A stretch of DNA of 64,000 bases, taken from Rummeliibacillus pycnus_B. GTDB taxonomy: Bacteria; Bacillota; Bacilli; Bacillales_A; Planococcaceae. This document shows positions 8,210 through 16,883 of this stretch, one piece after another. The translations under genes and the position numbers were made by a program. The DNA lies in assembly GCF_050459865.1 (NCBI RefSeq), contig NZ_JBCMNM010000022.1, forward strand, positions 1 through 64,000, given 5' to 3'. How positions within the stretch are numbered: the stretch's first letter is position 1; every line of letters begins with the position of its first letter. The notes beneath the pieces are model-generated. The model searched no databases and was not told the DNA's origin. It saw only the letters and a program-made list of their open reading frames with translations.

Positions 8210-9538
8210 ATGAAAGAAAAATTATCATTATTTCGACTACAGAAATGGCCACAAATAATATTATTCACCGTATTTGTTGCTGTGACATCCACAGCACTCT
8301 ATTTGTCTCAAAAATCCGTAATATCATTTTTACTATTACTCTCTTCCCTACTACTGCTTTACTATATGAATCTAAAAAACGTAACAAAATGGATTATGGG
8401 TTCTGTATTGTTATTTATCCTAATCCCACTCGCATCTAGCGGTGGACCAGCCTTTCAATCCTATATGGAAGTTGCTACAATGGTCGGAATATATGTCACC
8501 ATGGCATTAGGTCTGAATATCGTTGTCGGTATGGCTGGACTACTCGACTTAGGATTTGTTGCATTTTTTGCCGTAGGGGCATATTCATATAGTATTTTCG
8601 CTACACCTCAAGCTGCAAACTTTATGCCATTTGGCCATTATCCTCTGGATGGCAATAGTTTTTGGATATTTTTAATTATAGGAGCTATTGCGGCGGCTAT
8701 TGTCGGAGTTCTCATTGGTGTTCCGGTACTTAGGGTTAAAGGGGATTATTTAGCGATTGTCACATTAGGATTTGGTGAGATTATCCGAATTTTATTCAAT
8801 AACGGGGATTCACCCGTCAATGTTACTGGCGGTGGAATGGGGATCGCATCTGTTACTCCCCCTAAAATTTTTGGGTATGAACTCGTTTTTCCTAATCAGT
8901 TTTACTTCGTTACATTAATCATATTATTATTCACACTTTTTGCAGTCCGACGATTGGAACAATCAAAAATCGGACGCTCCTGGAAGGCTATTCGTGAAAA
9001 TGAAATTGCAGCCCAAGCAATGGGTATTCCTCTAGTGAAAACAAAGTTAATGGCTTTTGCTCTTGGTGCTTCTTTTTCTGGCATGATGGGCGTTGTGTTT
9101 GCAGCAAAACAAGCATTCATTGACCCGACAAGTTTTACTTTAATGGAATCATTTACGATTCTTGTAATGGTTGTACTTGGAGGGATGGGCAGCGTACCGG
9201 GGGTTATTCTAGGTGCTTCCGTTGTTACGATTTTGAATTTGCAAGTTTTAACAGAGCTCACAAACTGGGTAAACCAACTTAATCTTAGTGGGGTTGTCTC
9301 GATCCCAGATGCATTGTCTCCCGCTAAAATGCAAAAGTTCATTTTTGGAGCATTGCTAATTACTTTCGCTTTATATAGACCTTCTGGCTTAATCCCTGCA
9401 AAGAATAAAGTGTTTGATAAAAGTAAATTAGCAGCTAATGGCGAATCTCCAAATGACTTTGGAAATACTGATCAAGATGGCAGTATTGGGGGTTCAACAG
9501 ATTCTGTATCAACTGATCAGAAAAAGATTTTCTCGTAG
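8210..9538 (+). CDS. livM: Branched-chain amino acid ABC transporter, permease LivM
   Basis: A 442-residue membrane protein. An N-terminal hydrophobic extension of about 90 residues precedes the LivM core (GLNIVVGMAGLLDLGFVAFFAVGAY, then VTLGFGEIIRILFNN, then VVLGGMGSVPGVILGA). A hydrophilic, Ser/Asp/Gly-rich tail of about 40 residues follows the last helix. The start was set at ATG 8210, 6 bases after AGGTG, rather than at GTG 8201, which abuts the livH stop. It is translationally close to livH. Confidence 0.9.
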   Translation: MKEKLSLFRLQKWPQIILFTVFVAVTSTALYLSQKSVISFLLLLSSLLLLYYMNLKNVTKWIMGSVLLFILIPLASSGGPAFQSYMEVATMVGIYVTMALGLNIVVGMAGLLDLGFVAFFAVGAYSYSIFATPQAANFMPFGHYPLDGNSFWIFLIIGAIAAAIVGVLIGVPVLRVKGDYLAIVTLGFGEIIRILFNNGDSPVNVTGGGMGIASVTPPKIFGYELVFPNQFYFVTLIILLFTLFAVRRLEQSKIGRSWKAIRENEIAAQAMGIPLVKTKLMAFALGASFSGMMGVVFAAKQAFIDPTSFTLMESFTILVMVVLGGMGSVPGVILGASVVTILNLQVLTELTNWVNQLNLSGVVSIPDALSPAKMQKFIFGALLITFALYRPSGLIPAKNKVFDKSKLAANGESPNDFGNTDQDGSIGGSTDSVSTDQKKIFS

Positions 9539-9549
9539 GAGGAATGCAT

Positions 9550-10320
9550 ATGCCAATATTAGAGGTTACTAAAATCACAAAACAATTTGGCGGTTTAACA
9601 GCCAATCATAATATTTCGATGCATGTGGATGAAGGGTCAATTACTGCTGTTATCGGGCCAAATGGAGCTGGCAAAACGACATTTTTCAATATGATAACAG
9701 GGGTTTATCAGCCTACTTCAGGTGATATTAAATTAAATGGTGAATCATTACTAAAACTTAAACCTGATGAAGTTGCCAAAAAAGGGGTATCTCGAACATT
9801 CCAAAATATACGGTTATTTGGTGAAATGTCAGTCATTGAAAATGTTCTAATAGGTATGCATACACATCTAAAAACAAATCTATTTGGTATCTTTCTAAAT
9901 TTACCTGCCACTAAAAAAGAAGAAATAGAGGCTGAAAAAGAAGCCTACCGTTTGCTAAAATACTTTGGACTCGAATCTCTATTAAATGAAAAAGCATGCA
10001 ACCTAAGTTATGGTGCACAAAGAAAATTAGAAATTGCCCGTGCACTTGCAACAAAGCCTAAATTAATTTTGTTAGACGAGCCTGCAGCTGGTATGAACCC
10101 TAAAGAAACAAAAGAATTAACAGAAATCATTAAACGTATGGGTGAAGAATTTAATGTATCAATTTTGTTAATCGAGCATGATATGAAACTAGTAATGGAG
10201 ATCTCTGAACATATTATTGTACTAGATCATGGAGAAAAAATTGCAGAGGGAAATCCAAAGGCGATTCGAACAAACCCAAAGGTAATCGAGGCTTATTTAG
10301 GATCAGCTGCTATTCATTAG
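9550..10320 (+). CDS. livG: Branched-chain amino acid ABC transporter, ATPase LivG
   Basis: A 256-residue ABC ATPase. Walker A GPNGAGKTT is at about residues 36-44, the signature reads LSYGAQRKLEIARAL, Walker B reads LILLDEPAAGM, and the switch His is in IEHDM. The long RTFQNIRLFGEMSVIENVLIG Q-loop region is typical of LivG. It powers import with LivF. The start at 9550 has AGGAGG 7 bases upstream; the ATG at 9544 is too close to that site. Confidence 0.92.
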   Translation: MPILEVTKITKQFGGLTANHNISMHVDEGSITAVIGPNGAGKTTFFNMITGVYQPTSGDIKLNGESLLKLKPDEVAKKGVSRTFQNIRLFGEMSVIENVLIGMHTHLKTNLFGIFLNLPATKKEEIEAEKEAYRLLKYFGLESLLNEKACNLSYGAQRKLEIARALATKPKLILLDEPAAGMNPKETKELTEIIKRMGEEFNVSILLIEHDMKLVMEISEHIIVLDHGEKIAEGNPKAIRTNPKVIEAYLGSAAIH

Positions 10321-10341
10321 ATATAAAGGGAGTGAGTTAGA

Positions 10342-11049
10342 TTGCCTATTTTAGAAGTTAACAACATCAACACATACTATGGTGGAATCCAAGCTTTAAA
10401 AGGAATCAGTATCGATGTAACTCAAGGCGAAATCGTTACATTAATCGGTAGTAATGGTGCTGGAAAATCAACAACTTTAAAGTCTATTAGCGGTTTAGCA
10501 AAAGTGAAATCTGGGTCAATCAAGTTTAAAAAGCAGGATATCACAAACAAACCCCCTCATGAAACGACGTTATTAGGAGTCGCACATGTACCAGAAGGAA
10601 GAAGAATATTTTCAAATTTAACAGTAAAAGAGAATCTATTGATGGGCGCCTTTTCGGTAAAGAAAAAGAATATTATAGAAGAAAGAATGGAAATGGCATT
10701 CAACTACTTCCCCATTTTAAAGGAAAGACTTGATCAAAAAGGTGGGACAATGAGTGGTGGTGAACAACAAATGCTCGCCATTGGCCGAGCGTTAATGATG
10801 AAACCCGAATTATTAATGTTAGATGAACCATCAATGGGATTAGCTCCAATTATTGTAGAGAAAATATTTGAAATCATTAACCAATTAAATCAAGATGGAA
10901 TGACGATTCTATTAGTCGAACAAAATGCCTATCAAGCTTTAAGTATCGCAAATAGAGGCTATGTTATTCAAAATGGCGAAATTGTCTTAAGTGGCAAAGG
11001 CTATGATTTAATTGAAAACGAAGAGATACGAGAGGCATATTTAGCCTAA
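10342..11049 (+). CDS. livF: Branched-chain amino acid ABC transporter, ATPase LivF
   Basis: A 235-residue ABC ATPase with Walker A GSNGAGKST (about 36-44), signature MSGGEQQMLAIGRAL and Walker B LLMLDEPSMGL. LVEQNA replaces the usual switch His with Gln, as is normal in LivF proteins. It uses a TTG start with GGGAGTGA upstream. It is the last gene of the operon and a strong terminator follows within 20 bases of its stop. Confidence 0.92.
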   Translation: MPILEVNNINTYYGGIQALKGISIDVTQGEIVTLIGSNGAGKSTTLKSISGLAKVKSGSIKFKKQDITNKPPHETTLLGVAHVPEGRRIFSNLTVKENLLMGAFSVKKKNIIEERMEMAFNYFPILKERLDQKGGTMSGGEQQMLAIGRALMMKPELLMLDEPSMGLAPIIVEKIFEIINQLNQDGMTILLVEQNAYQALSIANRGYVIQNGEIVLSGKGYDLIENEEIREAYLA

Positions 11050-11069
11050 AATATACTTATTAAGAAGGT

Positions 11070-11117
11070 AAACTGTAGATGAGCCTAAAATAGGTTTATC
11101 TACAGTTTTCTTTCTTT
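11070..11117 (+). terminator. Terminator of the liv operon
   Basis: An 18-bp stem (AACTGTAGATGAGCCTA with its near-complement) followed by TTTTCTTTCTTTT. Confidence 0.85.
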
Positions 11118-11235
11118 TAAATAGAGTTTATCTAAATCGCATATAACAATAGAACATAATAAGCTTTAAAGCTCCAACGCGAAAAAGTCTATTATTGTGC
11201 AATTAATCAATGCAAATATTAATAGTATTAATCGT

Positions 11236-11470
11236 GATGTGGAATTAACTTCGATTTCCGCGGACGAGCGTTGAGCCTCCTCGGGGCAAACGGATGTTGG
11301 ACACGGAGTCGTTGCCACAAGACGTGGCGCTCTTAGACTCCGTACCCTATTCGTTCACTGCGGGGTCTCACCTGTCTCGCTTTCCCGCAGAAGTCTTCGC
11401 TAATCCCACATCAACAAAGATAGCTATTCAAGATTATTATTATAAATTTCCCCATCCATTTTTACTTTTA
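11236..11470. repeat. Dispersed palindromic repeat, family 1, long copy
   Basis: The ends GATGTGGAATTA and its near-complement TAATCCCACATC enclose a core sharing CGAGCGTTGAGCCTCCTCGG and GGGGTCTCACCTGTCTCGC-type blocks with the copy at 26844. About 60 extra bases sit in the centre where the other copy has a short hairpin (GGCAGTAAACTGCC). The AT-rich tail after 11412 is also conserved. An open frame crossing it (11294-11545) is not a gene. Confidence 0.75.
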
Positions 11471-11719
11471 AGCACCTTCACTAAGTTCCTCCTGGGCTTT
11501 CAGCTCAAGTTCTCCCGTAGGACTCACCGTCTTGCTCCACAATGAAAAAATTGGATATCATTAAATATTTGTATATTTATATTGAATTTTCGTTATGTAA
11601 TCGATGCCATTCGCTTCATTCATTCGACATAAAATATGGAAATTCGGCAAATCTGTTTGACTTTGATAATATAAATGTTTAGAATTTTTATATAATTAAA
11701 ACAGAATCGAGTGTTTCGA

Positions 11720-13108
11720 ATGAAAAATTCAATTTTCCGCAAAAAGTCAGTTGATGAACTTTTACATCAACACGGAAAAGTTCAGCTAAATAAAACCCTT
11801 GGCGCATTTGATTTAATGTTACTAGGTGTCGGTGCCATTGTTGGTACGGGGATATTTATCTTACCAGGTACTGTCGCTGCTGAGCATGCAGGTCCAGGGA
11901 TTATTTTCTCCTTTATCATCGCTGCCATTGTTTGTGCATTTGCTGCCATGTGTTACTCTGAATTTTCTTCATCCATACCCGTAACAGGTAGCGCATACAC
12001 ATATAGTTATGTAGTATTTGGAGAGTTGGTTGCTTGGATTGTCGGTTGGTCATTAATATTAGAATATTGTTTAGCTGTTGCTGCAGTCGCAACAGGTTGG
12101 TCAGCCTATTTAAATTCTTTATTAGCTGGTTTTAATATTCATATTCCCAAAGCATTATCAGGTGCATTTGATCCCGCAAATGGAACGTATGTTAATTTAC
12201 CTGCCATTTTAATCATTATTATAATGGCATTCCTTTTATCCTTTGGCGTTAAAGAATCAACAAAACTTAACACGATTATGGTCGGTTTAAAAGTTGCGGT
12301 TATTCTTCTATTCATCATTGTTGGTGTATTTTATGTAGAACCTGCGAACTGGAAACCTTTCATGCCTTTCGGTACAAGTGGTATATTATCTGGAGCTGCT
12401 CTTGTATTCTTTGCCTATCTTGGTTTTGATGCAGTGTCATCAGCTGCTGAAGAAGTGAAAAATCCTCAACGTAATATGCCAATCGGGATCATCGGTTCAT
12501 TACTCATTTGCACTATTTTATATGTAACGGTCTCACTTGTTTTAACTGGAATGGTTCCTTACACAGAATTAAATGTAAGTAACCCAGTAAGTTTCGCTAT
12601 GCAACTAGTACATCAAGATTGGGTGTCAGATATCATTTCTCTAGGTGCAGTAATTGGGATGATGACAGTAATACTAGTAATGCTATATGGTAGTACTCGT
12701 CTTATTTTTGCATTTAGTCGTGACGGCTTACTTCCAAAAGTAATGTCTGAAGTAAACTCAAAAAATCAAACGCCTATTAAAAACACCTGGATTACAGCAA
12801 TCCTAATCGCTATTTGTGCGGGTTTTGTACCTTTAGACAAGCTAACTGAACTTGTCAATATGGGTACTTTATTAGCCTTTACTGTTGTATCAATCGGCAT
12901 AATCCAATTACGTAAGAATAAGGATATTCCAACTGGTGGATTCAAAGTTCCATTCTTCCCAGTCATCCCAATTATCTCATTTGTTCTATGTATTTACTTA
13001 ATGAGCCAATTGTCTCTACATACCATTATTTTCTGTGGTATTTGGATGATTATAGGATTAATTATTTACTTCATTTATGGTAAAAAACATAGCCTATTAA
13101 ACAAATAA
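11720..13108 (+). CDS. APC family amino acid permease
   Basis: A 462-residue protein with about 12 transmembrane helices and the amino acid/polyamine/organocation signature GVGAIVGTGIFILPGTVAAEHAGPG in helix 1. The FFAYLGFDAVSSAAEEVKNPQRNMPIGI segment is typical of the cationic amino acid transporter branch (YfnA-like in Bacillus). It imports amino acids by proton symport or exchange; the substrate is not predictable. The ATG at 11720 (MKNSIFRKKSVDELL) fits homologues better than GTG 11711, although neither has a strong ribosome site. It is monocistronic with its own terminator. Confidence 0.88.
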   Translation: MKNSIFRKKSVDELLHQHGKVQLNKTLGAFDLMLLGVGAIVGTGIFILPGTVAAEHAGPGIIFSFIIAAIVCAFAAMCYSEFSSSIPVTGSAYTYSYVVFGELVAWIVGWSLILEYCLAVAAVATGWSAYLNSLLAGFNIHIPKALSGAFDPANGTYVNLPAILIIIIMAFLLSFGVKESTKLNTIMVGLKVAVILLFIIVGVFYVEPANWKPFMPFGTSGILSGAALVFFAYLGFDAVSSAAEEVKNPQRNMPIGIIGSLLICTILYVTVSLVLTGMVPYTELNVSNPVSFAMQLVHQDWVSDIISLGAVIGMMTVILVMLYGSTRLIFAFSRDGLLPKVMSEVNSKNQTPIKNTWITAILIAICAGFVPLDKLTELVNMGTLLAFTVVSIGIIQLRKNKDIPTGGFKVPFFPVIPIISFVLCIYLMSQLSLHTIIFCGIWMIIGLIIYFIYGKKHSLLNK

Positions 13109-13112
13109 ATCG

Positions 13113-13147
13113 GAGCTCATATAGCGTAATGCTATATGGGCTTTTTT
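13113..13147 (+). terminator. Terminator of the APC permease gene
   Basis: A stem of GAGCTCATATAGC with its near-complement and a five-base loop, followed by TTTTTT. Confidence 0.85.
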
Positions 13148-13210
13148 ATGGGAATACCGAATGCCTATACATCTTCTGTCCATTAAGATATATTAAAATT
13201 AGGTGATGAT

Positions 13211-13975
13211 ATGAAAACAAACATTTACTTAAATAATGAAAAGTTCATTGCAGGTATTACTCTAAGGGATGAAATCGAACGTGAACAAGGAAACATGGCA
13301 CTACATACTTGTGCAAACCCCGATGATGTATTGGAAAATCGTAAAAGATTAGCCAGTTCCCTCGGTTGTGGACTAGATCATTTTGTTTGCGCCAATCAAA
13401 CTCATAGCGCAAATGTCTATAAGGTAACGTTTGCTGATAAAGGCAGAGGTGCTGAGAGTAAAGACACTGCTATTCCGAATACAGATGCCCTGTACACTTT
13501 TGAGCCAAATTTATTATTATGCTCTTTTACAGCCGACTGTGTACCCGTCACTTTTTATCATGAAGAGAATGGTCTCATTGGTGTGATTCATTCTGGATGG
13601 CAAGGGACTGTCAAAGAAATTTCTTTGAAAACATTTGAACATCTAAAACAAGTTGAGCATTGTAATCCGAGTGATTTGCATATTCATATTGGCACAGCTC
13701 TAAGTCAAGAGAAATTTGAAGTGGATGAAGATGTATATGAAAAGTTCAAAAACCTTGGTTACGCAGATGACTTTATGTATTACAATGATCAAACACATAA
13801 GTATCATATCGACAATCAGCAAACTGTAAAAAAACAATGCGAACTAGCAGGAATCCCATCTGACCATATTACGATAGATCCTACTTGCACATTTTTAAAC
13901 CCAGAAGGATTTTCTTATCGCCAAGACAAACAAGTCGGAAGACATTTAAGTTTTATTATGAAAATGGGCAACTAA
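13211..13975 (+). CDS. PgeF/YlmD family protein (DUF152, purine nucleoside/polyphenol-oxidase-type)
   Basis: A 254-residue protein with the family's conserved zinc-ligand set: His65 in ANQTHSANV, Cys110 in TADCVPV and His127 in HSGWQGT. The family includes YlmD, PgeF and LACC1, reported as purine nucleosidases/deaminases or as editing factors that remove misincorporated residues from peptidoglycan. The usual HAGWRGT is HSGWQGT here, so this may be a divergent paralogue rather than the ylmD copy that lies in the division cluster of Bacillales. Ribosome site AGGTGATGAT; own terminator. Confidence 0.82.
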   Translation: MKTNIYLNNEKFIAGITLRDEIEREQGNMALHTCANPDDVLENRKRLASSLGCGLDHFVCANQTHSANVYKVTFADKGRGAESKDTAIPNTDALYTFEPNLLLCSFTADCVPVTFYHEENGLIGVIHSGWQGTVKEISLKTFEHLKQVEHCNPSDLHIHIGTALSQEKFEVDEDVYEKFKNLGYADDFMYYNDQTHKYHIDNQQTVKKQCELAGIPSDHITIDPTCTFLNPEGFSYRQDKQVGRHLSFIMKMGN

Positions 13976-13994
13976 CTACATGAAAATAAAATTG

Positions 13995-14028
13995 AAAGCA
14001 TATCATTCATACATTGATATGCTTTTTT
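13995..14028 (+). terminator. Terminator after the PgeF-like gene
   Basis: A stem of AAAGCATATCA with its complement and an eight-base loop, followed by a T run. Confidence 0.85.
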
Positions 14029-14116
14029 ATTTTCTGTTTTTTAATTGCTCAAAACAAAAAATTGATTCAAGATAAAATTAAAAATAAGGAAAATTAGGTT
14101 TTAGTACCTTGCAATG

Positions 14117-14122
14117 TATAAT
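14117..14122 (+). promoter_or_regulatory. -10 box of the padR operon
   Basis: TATAAT, about 95 bases before the padR start. The -35 region (TTAGGT near 14094) is weak. Confidence 0.45.
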
Positions 14123-14161
14123 ACTGGATGTTATATTATAGCCAATAGCTATTATTCAAAG

Positions 14162-14178
14162 CATTGTACTATACAATG
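14162..14178 (+). promoter_or_regulatory. Inverted repeat, probable PadR operator
   Basis: CATTGTA-CTA-TACAATG is a perfect 7-3-7 inverted repeat between the predicted -10 box and padR. This position would block transcription. PadR-type regulators commonly control their own operon through such sites. Confidence 0.5.
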
Positions 14179-14214
14179 AACAGTAGTTAATTTATTGAAT
14201 GAGGTGATTCAGTT

Positions 14215-14538
14215 GTGAATGTGCAATTTAAAAAAGGTGTATTAGAGCTTTGTGTACTCGTTCTTTTAGATAAGCAAGATCGTTATGGATATGAATTAGT
14301 ACAAAAAATTTCTGACCAAATTGAGATTTCTGAGGGGTCCGTTTATCCTCTTTTAAGACGGTTAACGAAAGAAGAATACTTTACAACCTACTTACAAGAA
14401 TCATCAGAGGGACCTTCTAGGAAGTACTACAGACTAACAGACAAAGGAAGAGAATATCTTCATGAGCTTATCAATGATTGGAAAAAATTCACAAAAGGTG
14501 TCAATCAATTAATAAAAGAAGGTGAGAATTTTGACTAA
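14215..14538 (+). CDS. PadR family transcriptional regulator
   Basis: A 107-residue winged-helix protein with the PadR pattern LDKQDRYGYELVQKI, then SEGSVYPLLRRLTKEEYFTTYLQES, then GPSRKYYRLTDKGREYL. PadR proteins repress transporter or envelope-stress genes in response to small molecules or membrane state. It begins with GTG 8 bases after GAGGTGA. It heads a three-gene operon in which its stop overlaps the start of the DUF1700 gene, an arrangement common in Firmicutes. Confidence 0.9.
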   Translation: MNVQFKKGVLELCVLVLLDKQDRYGYELVQKISDQIEISEGSVYPLLRRLTKEEYFTTYLQESSEGPSRKYYRLTDKGREYLHELINDWKKFTKGVNQLIKEGENFD

Positions 14539-15082
14539 AGAACAATTTCTAAAAAATTTAAATTTAGCTTTAGAAGGACTATCATCAGTTGAACGCCAAG
14601 ATATTTTAGAGGATTATGAAGAACATTTTGCAATCGGATTAGAAGAAGGAAAAACAGAAGAACAAATTGCTGCATCTCTAGGCACACCCCATAATATTGC
14701 CAAGGAGTTACTTGCAAATTATCACCTTGAAAAAGTTGAAGCAACCGCTACAACAGGGAATATTTTTCGTGCTGTTTGGGCTGCGATTGGATTGGGATTT
14801 TTTAATTTAGTCATAGTCCTTGGCCCATTTATAGGGTTATTAGGCGTGGTATTTGCTGGTTGGGTAACAGGGGTATCCTTTATCGCCTCACCTTTATTTG
14901 TCTTAGTGAATACTATAATTGGAACTTTTGAACTTTTTGACTTATTTGCATCCATTGGGCTTTGCGGACTTGGAATATTTATTATATTGGGCATGTTTTT
15001 TGTCACAAAATGGCTTACTAAGGGATTTATAATGTATTTGAAATTTAATATATCTCTTGTGAAAGGTGGTTTAAAAGCATGA
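14531..15082 (+). CDS. DUF1700 (HAAS-domain) membrane protein
   Basis: A 183-residue protein. The N-terminal HAAS domain (MTKEQFLKNLNLALEGLSSVERQDILEDYEEHF, then IAASLGTPHNIAKELLANY) is followed by three or four hydrophobic segments. HAAS domains sit between PadR regulators and membrane proteins and are thought to couple sensing to the PadR partner. Start TTG 14531 follows AAGGTGAG and overlaps the padR stop; GTG 14522 is inside that ribosome site. It ends in an ATGA overlap with the next gene. Confidence 0.85.
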   Translation: MTKEQFLKNLNLALEGLSSVERQDILEDYEEHFAIGLEEGKTEEQIAASLGTPHNIAKELLANYHLEKVEATATTGNIFRAVWAAIGLGFFNLVIVLGPFIGLLGVVFAGWVTGVSFIASPLFVLVNTIIGTFELFDLFASIGLCGLGIFIILGMFFVTKWLTKGFIMYLKFNISLVKGGLKA

Positions 15083-15882
15083 GTAAGATTTTAAAAATCT
15101 CAATTATTGCACTCGTTCTTCTATTAATTGGTCTAGTTGGTGGCCTTCTAACTTTCCGCTCCAGCAATGATGTTGTTTCAGTTGCAAAAACAAAAGAAAT
15201 TACTAATCCAGATATTAAGGCATTAGATGTTCATATTGAGAATGCCAGTGTAGAATTAATTCCTATAAAAGGCAATACAACTAAGGTTGAGCTAACTGGC
15301 AAGAGATCAAATTCCTCTGAACCAAAGCTATCAACTTCAGTTAACGACGACACACTTTCTATTGAATTAAGAGAGCGTGAATTTAAACTCTTTAGTTTCG
15401 AATTCTGGTCAACACCTCTATACTTAAAAGTATATGTTCCAGAAAAGTCTTATAAGGATATAAAAATAGATTGTGACAACGGGAAAATACAAGCATCCGA
15501 TCTTGAAGTAGATGATTTATATACAAAGACAGCCAACGGACTAATTACTTTAGAAAATATAAGATCGACTAAGGCAAATGTGGTAACGAATAACGGAAAA
15601 ATTATCCTTAATAATGTAGAAGGGGAGCTTTCTGGAAAAACAAATAATGGAAAAATTATTTTAAAAACAAAAGAATTAGATCGCCCTATGCAATTAGATT
15701 GTGACAATGGAAGTATTACCGTTCAAACAGAAACAGAACCTACCAATGTCACTTTTGATGTTCATGTTGATAATGGTAGTGTCAATATCCTTGATAAATA
15801 TAAGGATTCCACTGTTATTGGTAAGGGGGAGAATTTAATTAAGCTTACTACTAATAACGGACTGATTAAAGTAACGAAGTAA
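15079..15882 (+). CDS. DUF4097 putative adhesin-like membrane-anchored protein
   Basis: A 267-residue protein with one N-terminal membrane anchor (about residues 5-26) and an outside domain of repeated beta strands ending in the DNG/NNGKI pattern (CDNGKIQ, NNGKIIL, TNNGKI, CDNGSI, VDNGSV, NNGLIKV). This is the right-handed beta-helix-like DUF4097/DUF4098 fold. It probably acts in envelope sensing with the DUF1700 partner; the precise role is unknown. It overlaps the upstream gene by ATGA, and a terminator closes the operon. Confidence 0.85.
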   Translation: MSKILKISIIALVLLLIGLVGGLLTFRSSNDVVSVAKTKEITNPDIKALDVHIENASVELIPIKGNTTKVELTGKRSNSSEPKLSTSVNDDTLSIELREREFKLFSFEFWSTPLYLKVYVPEKSYKDIKIDCDNGKIQASDLEVDDLYTKTANGLITLENIRSTKANVVTNNGKIILNNVEGELSGKTNNGKIILKTKELDRPMQLDCDNGSITVQTETEPTNVTFDVHVDNGSVNILDKYKDSTVIGKGENLIKLTTNNGLIKVTK

Positions 15883-15909
15883 CTGGCTAGATCTATAATA
15901 TTTATAATT

Positions 15910-15952
15910 AAAAAAGAGAAGCTAACCAATTGGTAAGTCAGCTTCTCTTTTA
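15910..15952 (+). terminator. Terminator of the padR operon
   Basis: A stem of AAAAGAGAAGCT with its complement around about 16 bases, followed by a T-rich run. It may also end the minus-strand gene stopping at 16002. Confidence 0.8.
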
Positions 15953-16001
15953 ATTTCAATTGAAATTGCACAATTATTAATTCCAGTACAAATAACATCT
16001 A

Positions 16002-16574
16002 TTAAACGATTATTTTAGAGGCTTCTAGACTTTCTCTTAGCCAGAGTACGTCTGATACGGGCTGAGGATCACGGCCATATATTTCTTTTCCCTGAAAGGC
16101 ATGGACATCGGTATATATTTTTTTCATTCGGTCAAGCACCCATTGTTCTGTTACACATTCTGGTGACCAGCAATAAATATCCATAATATTTAACTCATTA
16201 GATACCATATGGATTCTCTCATACCCTATTGAGTCCATCTTTAGGAAGTCATTTCGATGATAGAATCGAACTCTTTTCTCTGAGTCTGGATCTTCAAAAG
16301 TAATAGGTTCAACTTCCAAAATAATGGCTTTCCCCTTCTTTTTGATTTCATTAAGAGCTGTACTTCCTACACCTTTTCCACGAGTGTTTCCTTTTACTAG
16401 CATATAGTCAATGAAAATATAATCGAGTTGTTCAAAATACACAATAATATAATCTGGATCGTCCATTATTTGATAGATTTCTTGTTTTTCTTGAAGAAGT
16501 TTTTCAAAATGCTCTTTTGATTTCATTTCTCTTTCCGGAAAATATTCCATCAACTTATTATACCAGTTACTCAT
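16002..16574 (-). CDS. GNAT family N-acetyltransferase
   Basis: A 190-residue protein starting MSNWYNKLMEYFPEREMKSKEHFEKLL. The acetyl-CoA-binding motif is VKGNTRGKGVGSTALNEIKKKG (V-x-x-x-x-RGKGVG), with the strand AIILEVEPITFEDPDSEKRVRFYHRNDF after it. The family acetylates amines; here the target is unknown. An extra C-terminal region of about 50 residues follows the core. The start was set at 16574 because GAGGGAG precedes that ATG; the longer frame to 16625 lacks a ribosome site. It is divergent from the ATP-grasp gene. Confidence 0.82.
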   Translation of the reverse strand: MSNWYNKLMEYFPEREMKSKEHFEKLLQEKQEIYQIMDDPDYIIVYFEQLDYIFIDYMLVKGNTRGKGVGSTALNEIKKKGKAIILEVEPITFEDPDSEKRVRFYHRNDFLKMDSIGYERIHMVSNELNIMDIYCWSPECVTEQWVLDRMKKIYTDVHAFQGKEIYGRDPQPVSDVLWLRESLEASKIIV

Positions 16575-16883
16575 CCCATACACTCCCTCAATTGAAATTA
16601 GATTTAACCCTTCCCCTAATTGCAAAAGTTACCATTATAAATATAATATTTTTAAAATTATATTTATTCTGTAAAATCTGAATTTTGCATTTTTCATTTT
16701 AACATCACTTCGTAACATTAGAAACACAAAGTCTCCTAAATATTGTTAACTTTTTATTTTAAAAATTACAGTAATGTAAATTATTAGATAAATTAAAAAC
16801 AAACGTTCAAATTTAATTGAATTTTCAGTAAAATATAGATTGCGTATAGCACTTCAAATCTTTTAACAGACGGGGAGTATGAC

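Noticed and set aside
11294..11545. An 83-codon plus-strand open frame
   Set aside because: It runs through the long copy of palindromic repeat family 1, has no ribosome site and encodes a low-complexity, unrecognisable peptide.
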